Assembly (NCBI GenBank): GCA_024244665.1
Contig: JAAEOI010000224.1
Location: forward strand, 1-16,371
Source: Bacteroidota bacterium
Lineage (GTDB): Bacteria > Bacteroidota > Bacteroidia > Bacteroidales > GCA-2748055
Direction: 5' to 3'
Length of the DNA stretch: 16,371 nucleotides
Program-made: the position numbers and the translations under genes
The notes under the pieces: generated by a model
Database searches by the model: none
Seen by the model: only the letters and a program-made list of their open reading frames with translations
Told to the model about the DNA's origin: nothing
Shown here: positions 1 through 6,774 of the stretch, piece by piece
How the letters are laid out: each line of letters begins with the position of its first letter
How positions within the stretch are numbered: position 1 is the first letter of the stretch

Positions 1-759
1 GGTGATCACGGGATGCCCTTCCCAAGGTGCAAATCCAATAACTACGACTCAGGTGCCCGGATACCCCTGGCTATCCGCTGGGGTTCGGGGCTGCAAAAAC
101 CGGGCAGGGTACTGGATGATTTTATCAGCACCACCGACCTGGCCCCCACTTTCCTGGAGATGGCAGGTGTTGAAGTTCCTGAGGTGATGACCGGGAAAAG
201 CATGCTGAAGCTTCTGAAATCCACAAAAGAGGGCTTAGTGGATCCCGACCTTCGGAGTTACGTATTGCATGGGAAAGAGCGCCATGTACCGGGGCAGGAA
301 GAGGACATGGGCGGATACCCGATCCGGGCAATCCGGAACCATAGCTACCTCTACATCCGGAACTTTGAACCGGATCGCTGGCCCAACGGAACACCCGATT
401 ACCTGAAGGCAGCCATCCCCTTTTACTGGCTGGCTGATTGTGACAACGGGCCCACCAAAACCCATATGGTGGAACAAAAAAACAGGGATGAGCACCACGC
501 CGAATTGTGGAACCTGGCCTTTGGAAAACGTCCTGCCGAGGAGTTGTACGACTGTAGAAACGATCCGGAACAGCTGGTTAATCTTGCCGGTGATCCGGAT
601 TACAGTGAGGTTCAGGAAGAGATGTCAGCCCTTCTTATGGAGCAGCTGGAACTTACGGGTGATCCACGTAGTGGAACAGTGGCGGACTTTAATTTCGATG
701 CGGTTCCCTACCTGGGACATGGCCCCCTGCATCCGTCCTATAAGTCCGTTAAAAAATAA
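1..759 (+). CDS. sulfatase, C-terminal part (5' truncated by window edge)
   Basis: The reading frame is open from base 1 and ends at TAA 757-759, giving 252 residues with no start inside the window. It opens with GDHGMPFPR and a lysine two residues later, which matches the metal-binding Asp-His and the active-site Lys region in the second half of type I (formylglycine) sulfatases. The formylglycine motif itself lies upstream and is not seen. Later blocks fit the family: TDLAPTF (about residue 42), YPIRAIRN followed by YLYIRNFEPDRWP (about 101-122), and KRPAEELYD with a DP...NLA tail (about 176-196). This arrangement most resembles heparan N-sulfatase (SGSH-like) proteins, which remove sulfate from glycan substrates in the periplasm or outside the cell; the exact substrate is inferred only weakly. 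The gene converges on pfk with 15 bases between stops. Confidence 0.92.
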   Translation, partial: GDHGMPFPRCKSNNYDSGARIPLAIRWGSGLQKPGRVLDDFISTTDLAPTFLEMAGVEVPEVMTGKSMLKLLKSTKEGLVDPDLRSYVLHGKERHVPGQEEDMGGYPIRAIRNHSYLYIRNFEPDRWPNGTPDYLKAAIPFYWLADCDNGPTKTHMVEQKNRDEHHAELWNLAFGKRPAEELYDCRNDPEQLVNLAGDPDYSEVQEEMSALLMEQLELTGDPRSGTVADFNFDAVPYLGHGPLHPSYKSVKK

Positions 760-774
760 ACAGTCCATCAGAGT

Positions 775-1908
775 TTAATCCCCGAAACTGGTGGCCAGGT
801 TCCGGGCGGTGACAATCCAGGGGTGGTCCGGCGGAACATAGTTGACCTTCCCCGAAACATCCTCAAGGGGTACTGCTTTTGTCTGCTCCCCGTCCACTGC
901 CACCATGATCCCGAACTGCTCATTACGGATATAGTCGATGGCTGATGTTCCCAGCCTGGTAGCCAGCAGGCGGTCCAGTGCCGAAGGAGTACCTCCCCGC
1001 TGCAGGTGCCCGAGGATGGTCACCCGGGTCTCCAGGCCGGTGATGATCTGTAGCTCCTCGGCCATCTTGATGGTGGAGCCCCTGTACTCCTTGTCAAGTG
1101 CAGACAGCTGGCTTTTGAGTTTTGCACGCCCATCCCCTTCTGTCCCCTCCAGCTTCTTCTCAACGGCCCGGATCTTCCTGGCACCTTCCATGGTGATGGC
1201 ACCCTCTGCCACAGCCACGATACTGAAACGCTTTCCCCGGCTCACCCGCTCCAGTATGCTGTCTGCCAGCTTATCAATGGTATAGGGGATTTCCGGGATC
1301 AGGATGGCATCGGCTCCCCCGGCCAGTCCGGCTCCAAGGGCAAGCCAGCCTACCTTGTGACCCATAATCTCCACAATAATGATCCGGTGGTGACTCGAGG
1401 CGGTACTGTGCAGGCGGTCGATGGCATCCACCGCAATCCCCAGTGCCGTGTCAAAGCCAAAGGTCACATCGGTGCCCACAATATCATTGTCGATGGTCTT
1501 AGGTAGTGTGATGACGTTGCATCCCACCTGTGAAAGCCTGTATGCATTCTTAATGGTGCCCCCGCCACCCAGGCAGACCAGTACATCCAGGTGGTTCTTA
1601 TGATAGTTCTCCACAATCACATCGGTCATATCCACGTTCCTGCCACCCATGGGCATCTTATGGGGCTTATCCCTGCTCGTTCCCAGGATGGTCCCACCCA
1701 TGGTAAGAATACCCGATAGCATACTGTTATCCAGGCGTACCGAGCGGTTTTCCATCAGGCCCCTGAATCCATCCCTGAATCCGATAACATGCATGGAGCC
1801 AGCCATGGAGGCTGTCTTCCCAATTCCCCGGATGGCAGCATTAAGACCGGGGGTATCTCCCCCGGAAGTCAGTATACCAATGTGCCCTGAACGAATCTGT
1901 CTGGCCAT
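775..1908 (-). CDS. pfkA: 6-phosphofructokinase family protein
   Basis: Phosphorylates fructose 6-phosphate to fructose 1,6-bisphosphate in glycolysis. I chose the ATG at 1908 because the protein then begins [21 protein letters not shown], with the glycine-rich phosphoryl-donor loop at the usual place; an in-frame ATG at 1974 would add 22 residues unlike the family. Length is 377 aa. Visible motifs: [13 protein letters not shown] (16-28), GTSRDKP (76-82), PKTIDND (136-142, with the catalytic base Asp140), and [10 protein letters not shown] (182-191). The phosphoryl-donor motif that is GGDGS in E. coli PfkA reads GGGGT here (114-118), so the metal-binding Asp103 position is Gly. Gly at the '104' position points to ATP, while Lys137 (E. 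coli '124') is the residue typical of PPi enzymes, although some ATP enzymes of the actinobacterial type also carry it. The phosphate donor is therefore not settled. Monocistronic by position. Confidence 0.93.
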   Translation of the reverse strand: MARQIRSGHIGILTSGGDTPGLNAAIRGIGKTASMAGSMHVIGFRDGFRGLMENRSVRLDNSMLSGILTMGGTILGTSRDKPHKMPMGGRNVDMTDVIVENYHKNHLDVLVCLGGGGTIKNAYRLSQVGCNVITLPKTIDNDIVGTDVTFGFDTALGIAVDAIDRLHSTASSHHRIIIVEIMGHKVGWLALGAGLAGGADAILIPEIPYTIDKLADSILERVSRGKRFSIVAVAEGAITMEGARKIRAVEKKLEGTEGDGRAKLKSQLSALDKEYRGSTIKMAEELQIITGLETRVTILGHLQRGGTPSALDRLLATRLGTSAIDYIRNEQFGIMVAVDGEQTKAVPLEDVSGKVNYVPPDHPWIVTARNLATSFGD

Positions 1909-2120
1909 AATTCTAAATTTTGTTTCGTGTAAGTTATGAAATTTCCGGGTTTTTGCCTGTCCGGCCGTCATCATCAGCCACTACAGGATTCGGATAATCT
2001 TTATAGACCAGTTTTATTATACACTTCTAAAATCAGTGTTTTCATGCTACTATATGTAGAAATAATTTCAATTCACCACATTTATGCATAATTTAAACGA
2101 TCCAACTAAACAAGGTACAG

Positions 2121-2546
2121 ATGAAACAAAGAAGACGGTTTATCAAGAGACTTGGAGGAGTTTCGGCACTGCTTGCCATGCCCGTGACTGGCCGGCCGGC
2201 CGGGAGAGCCTGTGTCAATGAAAAGAGTGGAAAAACAGGTGACTTTCTTCATGTTGTGTTTTTCTGGCTGAAAGATGATTCCGGGTCAACAAGGAAAAAA
2301 TTTCTTTCGGAACTCCGGGAATTTATCGATAACGTGGACCTGATCAGGACCAAACACATTGGCTCGCCGGCCGATACGGACCGGGAAGTGATCGACAGTA
2401 CCTGGTCCTACAGCCTGATTCTCTCCTTTGATTCCAAAAAGGAGCAGGATCTTTACCAGGACCACCCCCTGCACAAAAGATTTATTGAAAATGCCTCTTC
2501 ACTGTGGGAAAAAGTTCAGGTATACGATTCCTTAAAACTTACTTAA
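2121..2546 (+). CDS. exported Dabb (stress-responsive alpha/beta-barrel) domain protein
   Basis: A 141-residue protein. The N-terminus has a twin-arginine-like signal (RRRFIK at 4-9, then the hydrophobic stretch GGVSALLAMPVTG), suggesting Tat export. The rest fits the Dabb domain, a small dimeric ferredoxin-like alpha/beta barrel: it opens LHVVFFWLKDD (about 43-53), has an R-x-K-H-I-G segment in the middle, and ends with the 'DHPLHKRFIE' helix typical of this domain (about 114-123). Dabb proteins are stress-induced in plants, and some relatives are polyketide cyclases or oxygenases; in Bacteroidota the role is unknown. The VOC gene follows after 10 bases, so the two are probably co-transcribed. 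No Shine-Dalgarno is evident. Confidence 0.85.
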   Translation: MKQRRRFIKRLGGVSALLAMPVTGRPAGRACVNEKSGKTGDFLHVVFFWLKDDSGSTRKKFLSELREFIDNVDLIRTKHIGSPADTDREVIDSTWSYSLILSFDSKKEQDLYQDHPLHKRFIENASSLWEKVQVYDSLKLT

Positions 2547-2556
2547 AATATATCCT

Positions 2557-3069
2557 ATGAAAAAAATTATCATTCTGCTTCTCGTAGTAAGCACCATTTT
2601 AACAACAAACATCATGGCACAAAACGAATTCTCAAGCAGCCTGATCGGAGTGGGTGTGGTATGCTCCGACCTGGAAGAATCCCTCGACTTCTATCTCAAT
2701 GTGATTGGCATGAAAAAAACCGGTGAGTTTGATGTCAACGCAGACTTTGCAAAAATCTCCGGGCTCAGTAATGGAGTTCCGTTTCACGTTGATGTTCTTC
2801 AACTGGGGGAGGATGGAAATGTCTGGAAACTGATGAGTTTCGGGAAAGAAGCCACACAGCCAAAATCCAAATTCATCCAGGATGATATGGGTGTACAATA
2901 CATCACCATCAATGTGACCAGCATGAAACCCTTCCTGGAGCGCATCAAGAAACATAAGGTGAAGCTGCTGGGCGAAACCCCTGTTCCACTTGGGAACGAC
3001 GGGCGTCAATTTGTATTGATCCAGGCTCCCGAAGGAACCATTGTGGAACTGATCGGCCCCGGGGAGTAG
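2557..3069 (+). CDS. exported VOC-superfamily (glyoxalase-fold) protein
   Basis: A 170-residue protein with a clear Sec signal peptide (MKKIIILLLVV..., cleavage probably after NIMA at about 22). The mature part is one vicinal-oxygen-chelate module: GVGVVCSDLEESLDFYLNVIGM (about 31-52) is the first beta-alpha-beta unit, VQYITINVTS starts the second, and GTIVELIGP ends it. VOC enzymes use a metal held by residues on the first strand of each half-module and on later strands. Here the usual first-strand His (as in 'DHV') is replaced by Gly, and the equivalent His of the second half by Gln (VQYITI), while the final Glu (VELIGP) remains. A classic glyoxalase I metal site is therefore probably incomplete. 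Paired with the exported Dabb protein upstream. Confidence 0.88.
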   Translation: MKKIIILLLVVSTILTTNIMAQNEFSSSLIGVGVVCSDLEESLDFYLNVIGMKKTGEFDVNADFAKISGLSNGVPFHVDVLQLGEDGNVWKLMSFGKEATQPKSKFIQDDMGVQYITINVTSMKPFLERIKKHKVKLLGETPVPLGNDGRQFVLIQAPEGTIVELIGPGE

Positions 3070-3088
3070 ACCTGAGAACTTTATACAT

Positions 3089-3313
3089 ATGAGGGCAATC
3101 CTCCTGCTTGTATTAACTGTTTCCTGTATATTCTCTGCATGTCAGAGGCCGGAACTGGTCCAAGTGTCTTCTGAGAAGGATCAACCGGTATTGGACTATG
3201 GTGTCAGCCGGCTTTCCGTACATATTGAGGAGGCTGGAATCAGGGTGATTCCGGATCGAACTGAAGAACGATGCCAGCACCCTTCATCCTATCAAATTCA
3301 GCTTCCGCTTTAG
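3089..3313 (+). pseudogene. 5' stub of a lipoprotein gene
   Basis: The frame starts MRAILLLVLTVSCIFSAC, a proper lipoprotein signal with lipobox FSAC (Cys18). It continues with a short linker and DYGVSRLSVHIEEAGIRV (about 37-54), which resembles the N-terminal domain that starts many alpha-glucuronidase-like and related glycosidase lipoproteins ('...A..L...L..AG..V'). After that the sequence loses protein character and stops at 3313. At 74 aa it is far shorter than any such enzyme, and no continuation is seen in the other frames up to the next gene at 3523. I therefore read it as the 5' remnant of a larger gene whose body has been lost or replaced. The family assignment is a weak inference; a genuine tiny lipoprotein is the alternative. 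Confidence 0.5.
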
Positions 3314-3522
3314 GTCCAATGAGTACATGTCCGCGCTGCACCCCTTTTTTTCCCGAGGTGTAAGAGTGGGTGGTAAAATGGAGGCTCATTCCCTCCTCTG
3401 CCATATTACTGCATTTTCAGTGGAATTATATTATTTGAGGGTAAAATTTGATTTATGAAGCACCAAATTAAATAGATAAATCATGTTTTTACTAACTTAT
3501 GCCTCGCTCAATCTAAAAAAAA

Positions 3523-4779
3523 ATGAAATATGTAATCATCGTAATCAGCCTGGGTTTACTGGCAGCCGTTTCGGTGCTCACCACCCAGATGATTACTCTT
3601 GCTAAAGAGAACCAGGAACTGAAGATCGACCTGGCCGAGATCAACCACGCACGGTACGGACTGCTAAACGCGGATGAGTGGAAGGAGCAGGTCTCCACGA
3701 TCCTGGGCAAAAAGATCATAGAGTTTGACCTGACGCCCGAGAACCGGGGAGAACTTGAACAGAGCCTGGAGGTGATCATGTACAGTTTACTGAATGACCT
3801 GGAGATCATCATAAAAGAACGGACCTCCGGACAGTTCTCCGCCATGAAGCGGATGGTTGCAAGCATGGTCCTGGATGTGAACCAACTGAGAGACAGTGTC
3901 CCCTCCTACGCCCACATGGTGCTGGATGAGATCAACAAACCGGCTACAAAACAGGGGATCCAAACCTACCTGCAGGATAAACTGGGTGACCTTTCGTCGG
4001 AGACCTACAGTCTGGACAGCATGAAACCCCTTCGGGATGTACTGGTGAAGTATGAAGCTACCGGTAAGTCGGAGTGCCGTGACTACCTGAAAGGTGAGGT
4101 TGCGGACCTTACCAGGGAAATTAACCAGAGGGTGATGATGATCCTGATGGCCGTGTTGCTCATCTTCCTGCTGAATACCCTGGCCATCCGTTCCCCGGGC
4201 AGGGCACAGTCCCTGATGCTCATTCTCGCCTCCTTCTGCCTGCTCATCGGCGGCGTCACCACGCCCATGATCGACCTGGAGGCGATGATCGACAGCCTCC
4301 GCTTCCAGCTCATTGGTGAGGACGTGATCTTCCTGGACAACATCATTTTTTTCCAGAGCAAAAGCATCACCGACCTGGTGGAAATCCTGATAAGGGATGG
4401 CTCCTTCGAGATGATTTTTGTGGGTATCCTGGTGTTCACCTTCAGTATCATATTCCCCATCTTGAAACTGATCAGCTCCTTCATCTGGTCGCTGGGTAAA
4501 GAACGCATAAACAGCAACAAACTGATCAGATTTTTCGTGATGAAATCGGGGAAATGGTCCATGGCTGATGTGATGGTGGTGGCCATCTTCATGGCCTACA
4601 TCGGCTTCAACGGCATTGTGGGCAGCCAGATGGACAGTCTGAGCCAGTCGGCCGATACAGTTGAGATATTCACCACCAACGGCACAGAACTCCTGGGAGG
4701 ATTCTACCTCTTCCTCTCCTTCTGCATTGCAAGCCTGGTCCTCTCTGAAATACTCACCAGGAAACAAGAGCACCTGTAA
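3523..4779 (+). CDS. PqiA-like membrane protein with N-terminal extracytoplasmic domain
   Basis: A 418-residue integral membrane protein. There is one N-terminal membrane segment (about 4-24), then some 175 polar residues with a coiled-coil-like start (KENQELKIDLAEI), then five hydrophobic segments at about 203-221, 229-250, 295-322, 346-367 and 388-411. The C-terminal half resembles a paraquat-inducible protein A (PqiA) domain: IIFPILKLISSFIW followed by GKWSMADVMVVAIFMAYIGF, where PqiA has 'KWSMxDVFVVA'. PqiA belongs to an envelope system with MCE proteins (PqiB/PqiC) linked to lipid transport; no MCE partner lies in the window. The zinc-ribbon cysteines of E. coli PqiA are absent. The stop overlaps the next gene's ATG by one base, implying translational coupling. 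An A-rich run (about 3516-3524) precedes the ATG; there is no Shine-Dalgarno. Confidence 0.75.
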   Translation: MKYVIIVISLGLLAAVSVLTTQMITLAKENQELKIDLAEINHARYGLLNADEWKEQVSTILGKKIIEFDLTPENRGELEQSLEVIMYSLLNDLEIIIKERTSGQFSAMKRMVASMVLDVNQLRDSVPSYAHMVLDEINKPATKQGIQTYLQDKLGDLSSETYSLDSMKPLRDVLVKYEATGKSECRDYLKGEVADLTREINQRVMMILMAVLLIFLLNTLAIRSPGRAQSLMLILASFCLLIGGVTTPMIDLEAMIDSLRFQLIGEDVIFLDNIIFFQSKSITDLVEILIRDGSFEMIFVGILVFTFSIIFPILKLISSFIWSLGKERINSNKLIRFFVMKSGKWSMADVMVVAIFMAYIGFNGIVGSQMDSLSQSADTVEIFTTNGTELLGGFYLFLSFCIASLVLSEILTRKQEHL

Positions 4780-5849
4780 TGCCCACGCTGCTACTCAATA
4801 AGGAAAAATGCCAGCTGAACATTGAAAAAATGGCTGAGAAAGCCGCTTCGAATCAGCTCTCTTTCCGTCCTCACTTCAAGACCCACCAGTCGGCTGAAAT
4901 TGGCAACTGGTTTGGCGAATTCGGGGTTTCGAAAATCACCGTCTCTTCCTTCCGCATGGCCAGGTACTTTGCCAGTGCCGGATGGAAAGATATCCTGGTG
5001 GCCTTCCCCTTCAATCCACATGATCTCCATCATCTGAATGAACTTTCTGTCACCACAAAGATCTCTATCCTGCTGGATAACCCCGATACCCTGGCCTTCC
5101 TCGGCAGACTGGAATGCACGGTCGAATTCTATATTGATATCGATACCGGGTACGGGCGGACAGGCATTAAATCAGGGGAGAAGGAGAAAATTGAAGAATT
5201 GCTCGCTGTGTCCGGAAAGAATCCAGGGCTGAAATTCAGGGGATTTTACTGTCACGCCGGACACTCATACAAAACTTTTGATAACAGCATAAGGGAGCAG
5301 ATCCACCTCAAAGCCACAGGCGAGCTGCTGGACCTGAAACAGGAATTCGCCACTTACTCTCCCCTGGCTCTGTACGGGGACACTCCCAACTGCAGCACAC
5401 AGGATGATTTCACCGGTATCGACGAGATAAGCCCGGGTAATTTTGTCTTTTACGACCTGACCCAGATTCTGCTGGGAACATGTTGTCCGCATGAGGTGGC
5501 TGTGGCCATGACCTGTTCGGTGACAGGGAAGTATCCCGAACGGAAACAGCTGGTAATTCACGGAGGAGGGGTTCATTTCTCCAAAGATTCCATTCAGTTT
5601 GGTGACAGAATAATATTTGGAGAGGTGGTAATACCCGGTAAGGAGGGATGGAGAACCCCGGGTGAAAAGAACTTCATTACAGGGCTCTCACAGGAGCATG
5701 GTCTGCTGGAGAACGCTGGGAGTCTTTTTAACCGGACCCGGATCGGGGACCGGCTAATGGTTCTACCGGTACACTCCTGCATGACCGCCAACCTGATGAG
5801 GGAGTACCGGACCCTTAATGGAGATGTGATCAAAACAATTAACTCGTAA
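4779..5849 (+). CDS. PLP-dependent D-serine dehydratase / D-threonine aldolase family enzyme
   Basis: A 356-residue fold-type III (alanine-racemase-like) enzyme. The PLP lysine is Lys34 in RPHFKTH. Other family blocks are GFYCHAGHSY (155-164), GDTPNCS (200-206, phosphate-binding region), EISPGNFVFYD (216-226), HGGG (261-264), and SQEHG (304-308). The C-terminal metal site reads PVHSCMTANL (330-339), so the ligands are His332 and Cys334. The His-x-Cys pair is characteristic of zinc-dependent eukaryotic-type D-serine dehydratase (DSD1), whereas D-threonine aldolases have His-x-Asp with Mn. D-serine (or a related D-3-hydroxy amino acid) breakdown to pyruvate and ammonia is thus the best guess. 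Start ATG 4779 overlaps the upstream TAA. Converges on the AKR-like gene with 16 bases between stops. Confidence 0.88.
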   Translation: MPTLLLNKEKCQLNIEKMAEKAASNQLSFRPHFKTHQSAEIGNWFGEFGVSKITVSSFRMARYFASAGWKDILVAFPFNPHDLHHLNELSVTTKISILLDNPDTLAFLGRLECTVEFYIDIDTGYGRTGIKSGEKEKIEELLAVSGKNPGLKFRGFYCHAGHSYKTFDNSIREQIHLKATGELLDLKQEFATYSPLALYGDTPNCSTQDDFTGIDEISPGNFVFYDLTQILLGTCCPHEVAVAMTCSVTGKYPERKQLVIHGGGVHFSKDSIQFGDRIIFGEVVIPGKEGWRTPGEKNFITGLSQEHGLLENAGSLFNRTRIGDRLMVLPVHSCMTANLMREYRTLNGDVIKTINS

Positions 5850-5865
5850 GGAGCTAATGGAGGAG

Positions 5866-6672
5866 CTATGACCGAGGCTTCCCGTACACGTGGTCACCGA
5901 TCCGCCGGATCCGTTCAGTTTCCTCCCCGGTAATCGGCCCCGAATCCAGGGTCTCCAGGTTCTCCTTCATCATTTCGTGGGTGCGGGCACCTGTCATGCA
6001 TATATCCACCGCAGGGTTGCTTAGCACATAACGGTAGCACTCCTTTGCTGTCAGTGGCTTCTCTCCGGGAGGCATTTTACCCTCTTTCAACAGCTGTCCC
6101 CACCGGGTGGCAGTAAATGAGATCATCCCCGGCCGGTTCTCTCCGCCGCAAAAGGGGAACACATCCTTCTCCGCCCCACTGTTTGCCGCATTGTACCTTA
6201 CCTGGAAAATATCAATTTCACTATCGACCAGCTTCGGGAACAGTTTCCGGTTGTGGCCTGACAGGGCCAGGTGGTGTGCCACTCCATCCTCCTTCAATTG
6301 GAGGCCAAGGTTCATAATATGATTCCTTGGTTTTGAAGTATAGTACCCTAACATTAAAACATCCACGTAATCTAGACCCAGCTTCTTCAATCCCTTATAG
6401 AAATGGTGTTTCCCGATCAGGCGCGAGTGTGTATACTCCATCAAACAAACCACCAGCCTGTCGCGCTGACCCTTCTCTTTGATGTTCCGTATCGCCCTGA
6501 TCATCTCTTTGGAACGGCCCTTCCCAAAACTGCCCATCACAAAGTAGTTACAGCCCCGCTCAAAGGCCTCTTCAAATGCAGCTGCGGGAGCGCCGTAACT
6601 GGATGACATCCCAAGTCTGCCCGTTTTTAGTCCGGTCCGGCCCAGAATGACCGGCACATTAAAGTTATTCAT
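5866..6672 (-). CDS. aldo/keto reductase-fold protein lacking the catalytic tetrad
   Basis: A 268-residue protein that follows the aldo/keto reductase TIM barrel: LGRTGLKTGRLGM at the start (10-22), LKKLGLDYVDVLML (95-108), the FQVRYN strand (156-161), and a C-terminal VLSNPAVDICMTGA (216-229). The residues that form the AKR tetrad are all different by motif alignment: Asp of the FDTA block is Val45 (NYFVMGSFG), Tyr is Phe49, Lys of the TK block is Met78 (LVVCLME), and His of the LLH block is Gly109 (VLMLGYY). Reductase activity of the usual kind is therefore unlikely, although the fold and reading frame are intact over full length. It lies 102 bases downstream of the M3 peptidase on the same strand and may be co-transcribed with it. 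Confidence 0.85.
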   Translation of the reverse strand: MNNFNVPVILGRTGLKTGRLGMSSSYGAPAAAFEEAFERGCNYFVMGSFGKGRSKEMIRAIRNIKEKGQRDRLVVCLMEYTHSRLIGKHHFYKGLKKLGLDYVDVLMLGYYTSKPRNHIMNLGLQLKEDGVAHHLALSGHNRKLFPKLVDSEIDIFQVRYNAANSGAEKDVFPFCGGENRPGMISFTATRWGQLLKEGKMPPGEKPLTAKECYRYVLSNPAVDICMTGARTHEMMKENLETLDSGPITGEETERIRRIGDHVYGKPRS

Positions 6673-6774
6673 TGAAGTAAGATAGGGAAATTATCCGGTG
6701 GTTCCCAATGCACTGGCAATGGCATTGAAGAACCTCGGAGCAGAGCTTTTTTCATCAGATCTGCAGGCTACGGT

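Noticed and set aside
4083..4592. Long open frames antisense to the PqiA-like gene and to other genes (pfk, M3 peptidase, kinase).
   Set aside because: They are shadows of strongly coding genes on the other strand and show no domain-like sequence.
6664..6752. A 28-codon minus-strand ORF (MKKALLRG...) whose TGA overlaps the ATG of the AKR-like gene in an ATGA arrangement.
   Set aside because: Too short to support as a gene, and composition is not convincing; the overlap may be chance. Worth only a note in case of translational coupling data.
6691..6774. In-frame open stretch of 27 codons after the M3 peptidase stop (contains FFNAIASALGTTG), a possible readthrough extension.
   Set aside because: The peptidase already ends at the usual family C-terminus (SLGLD), and nothing near the stop suggests readthrough.
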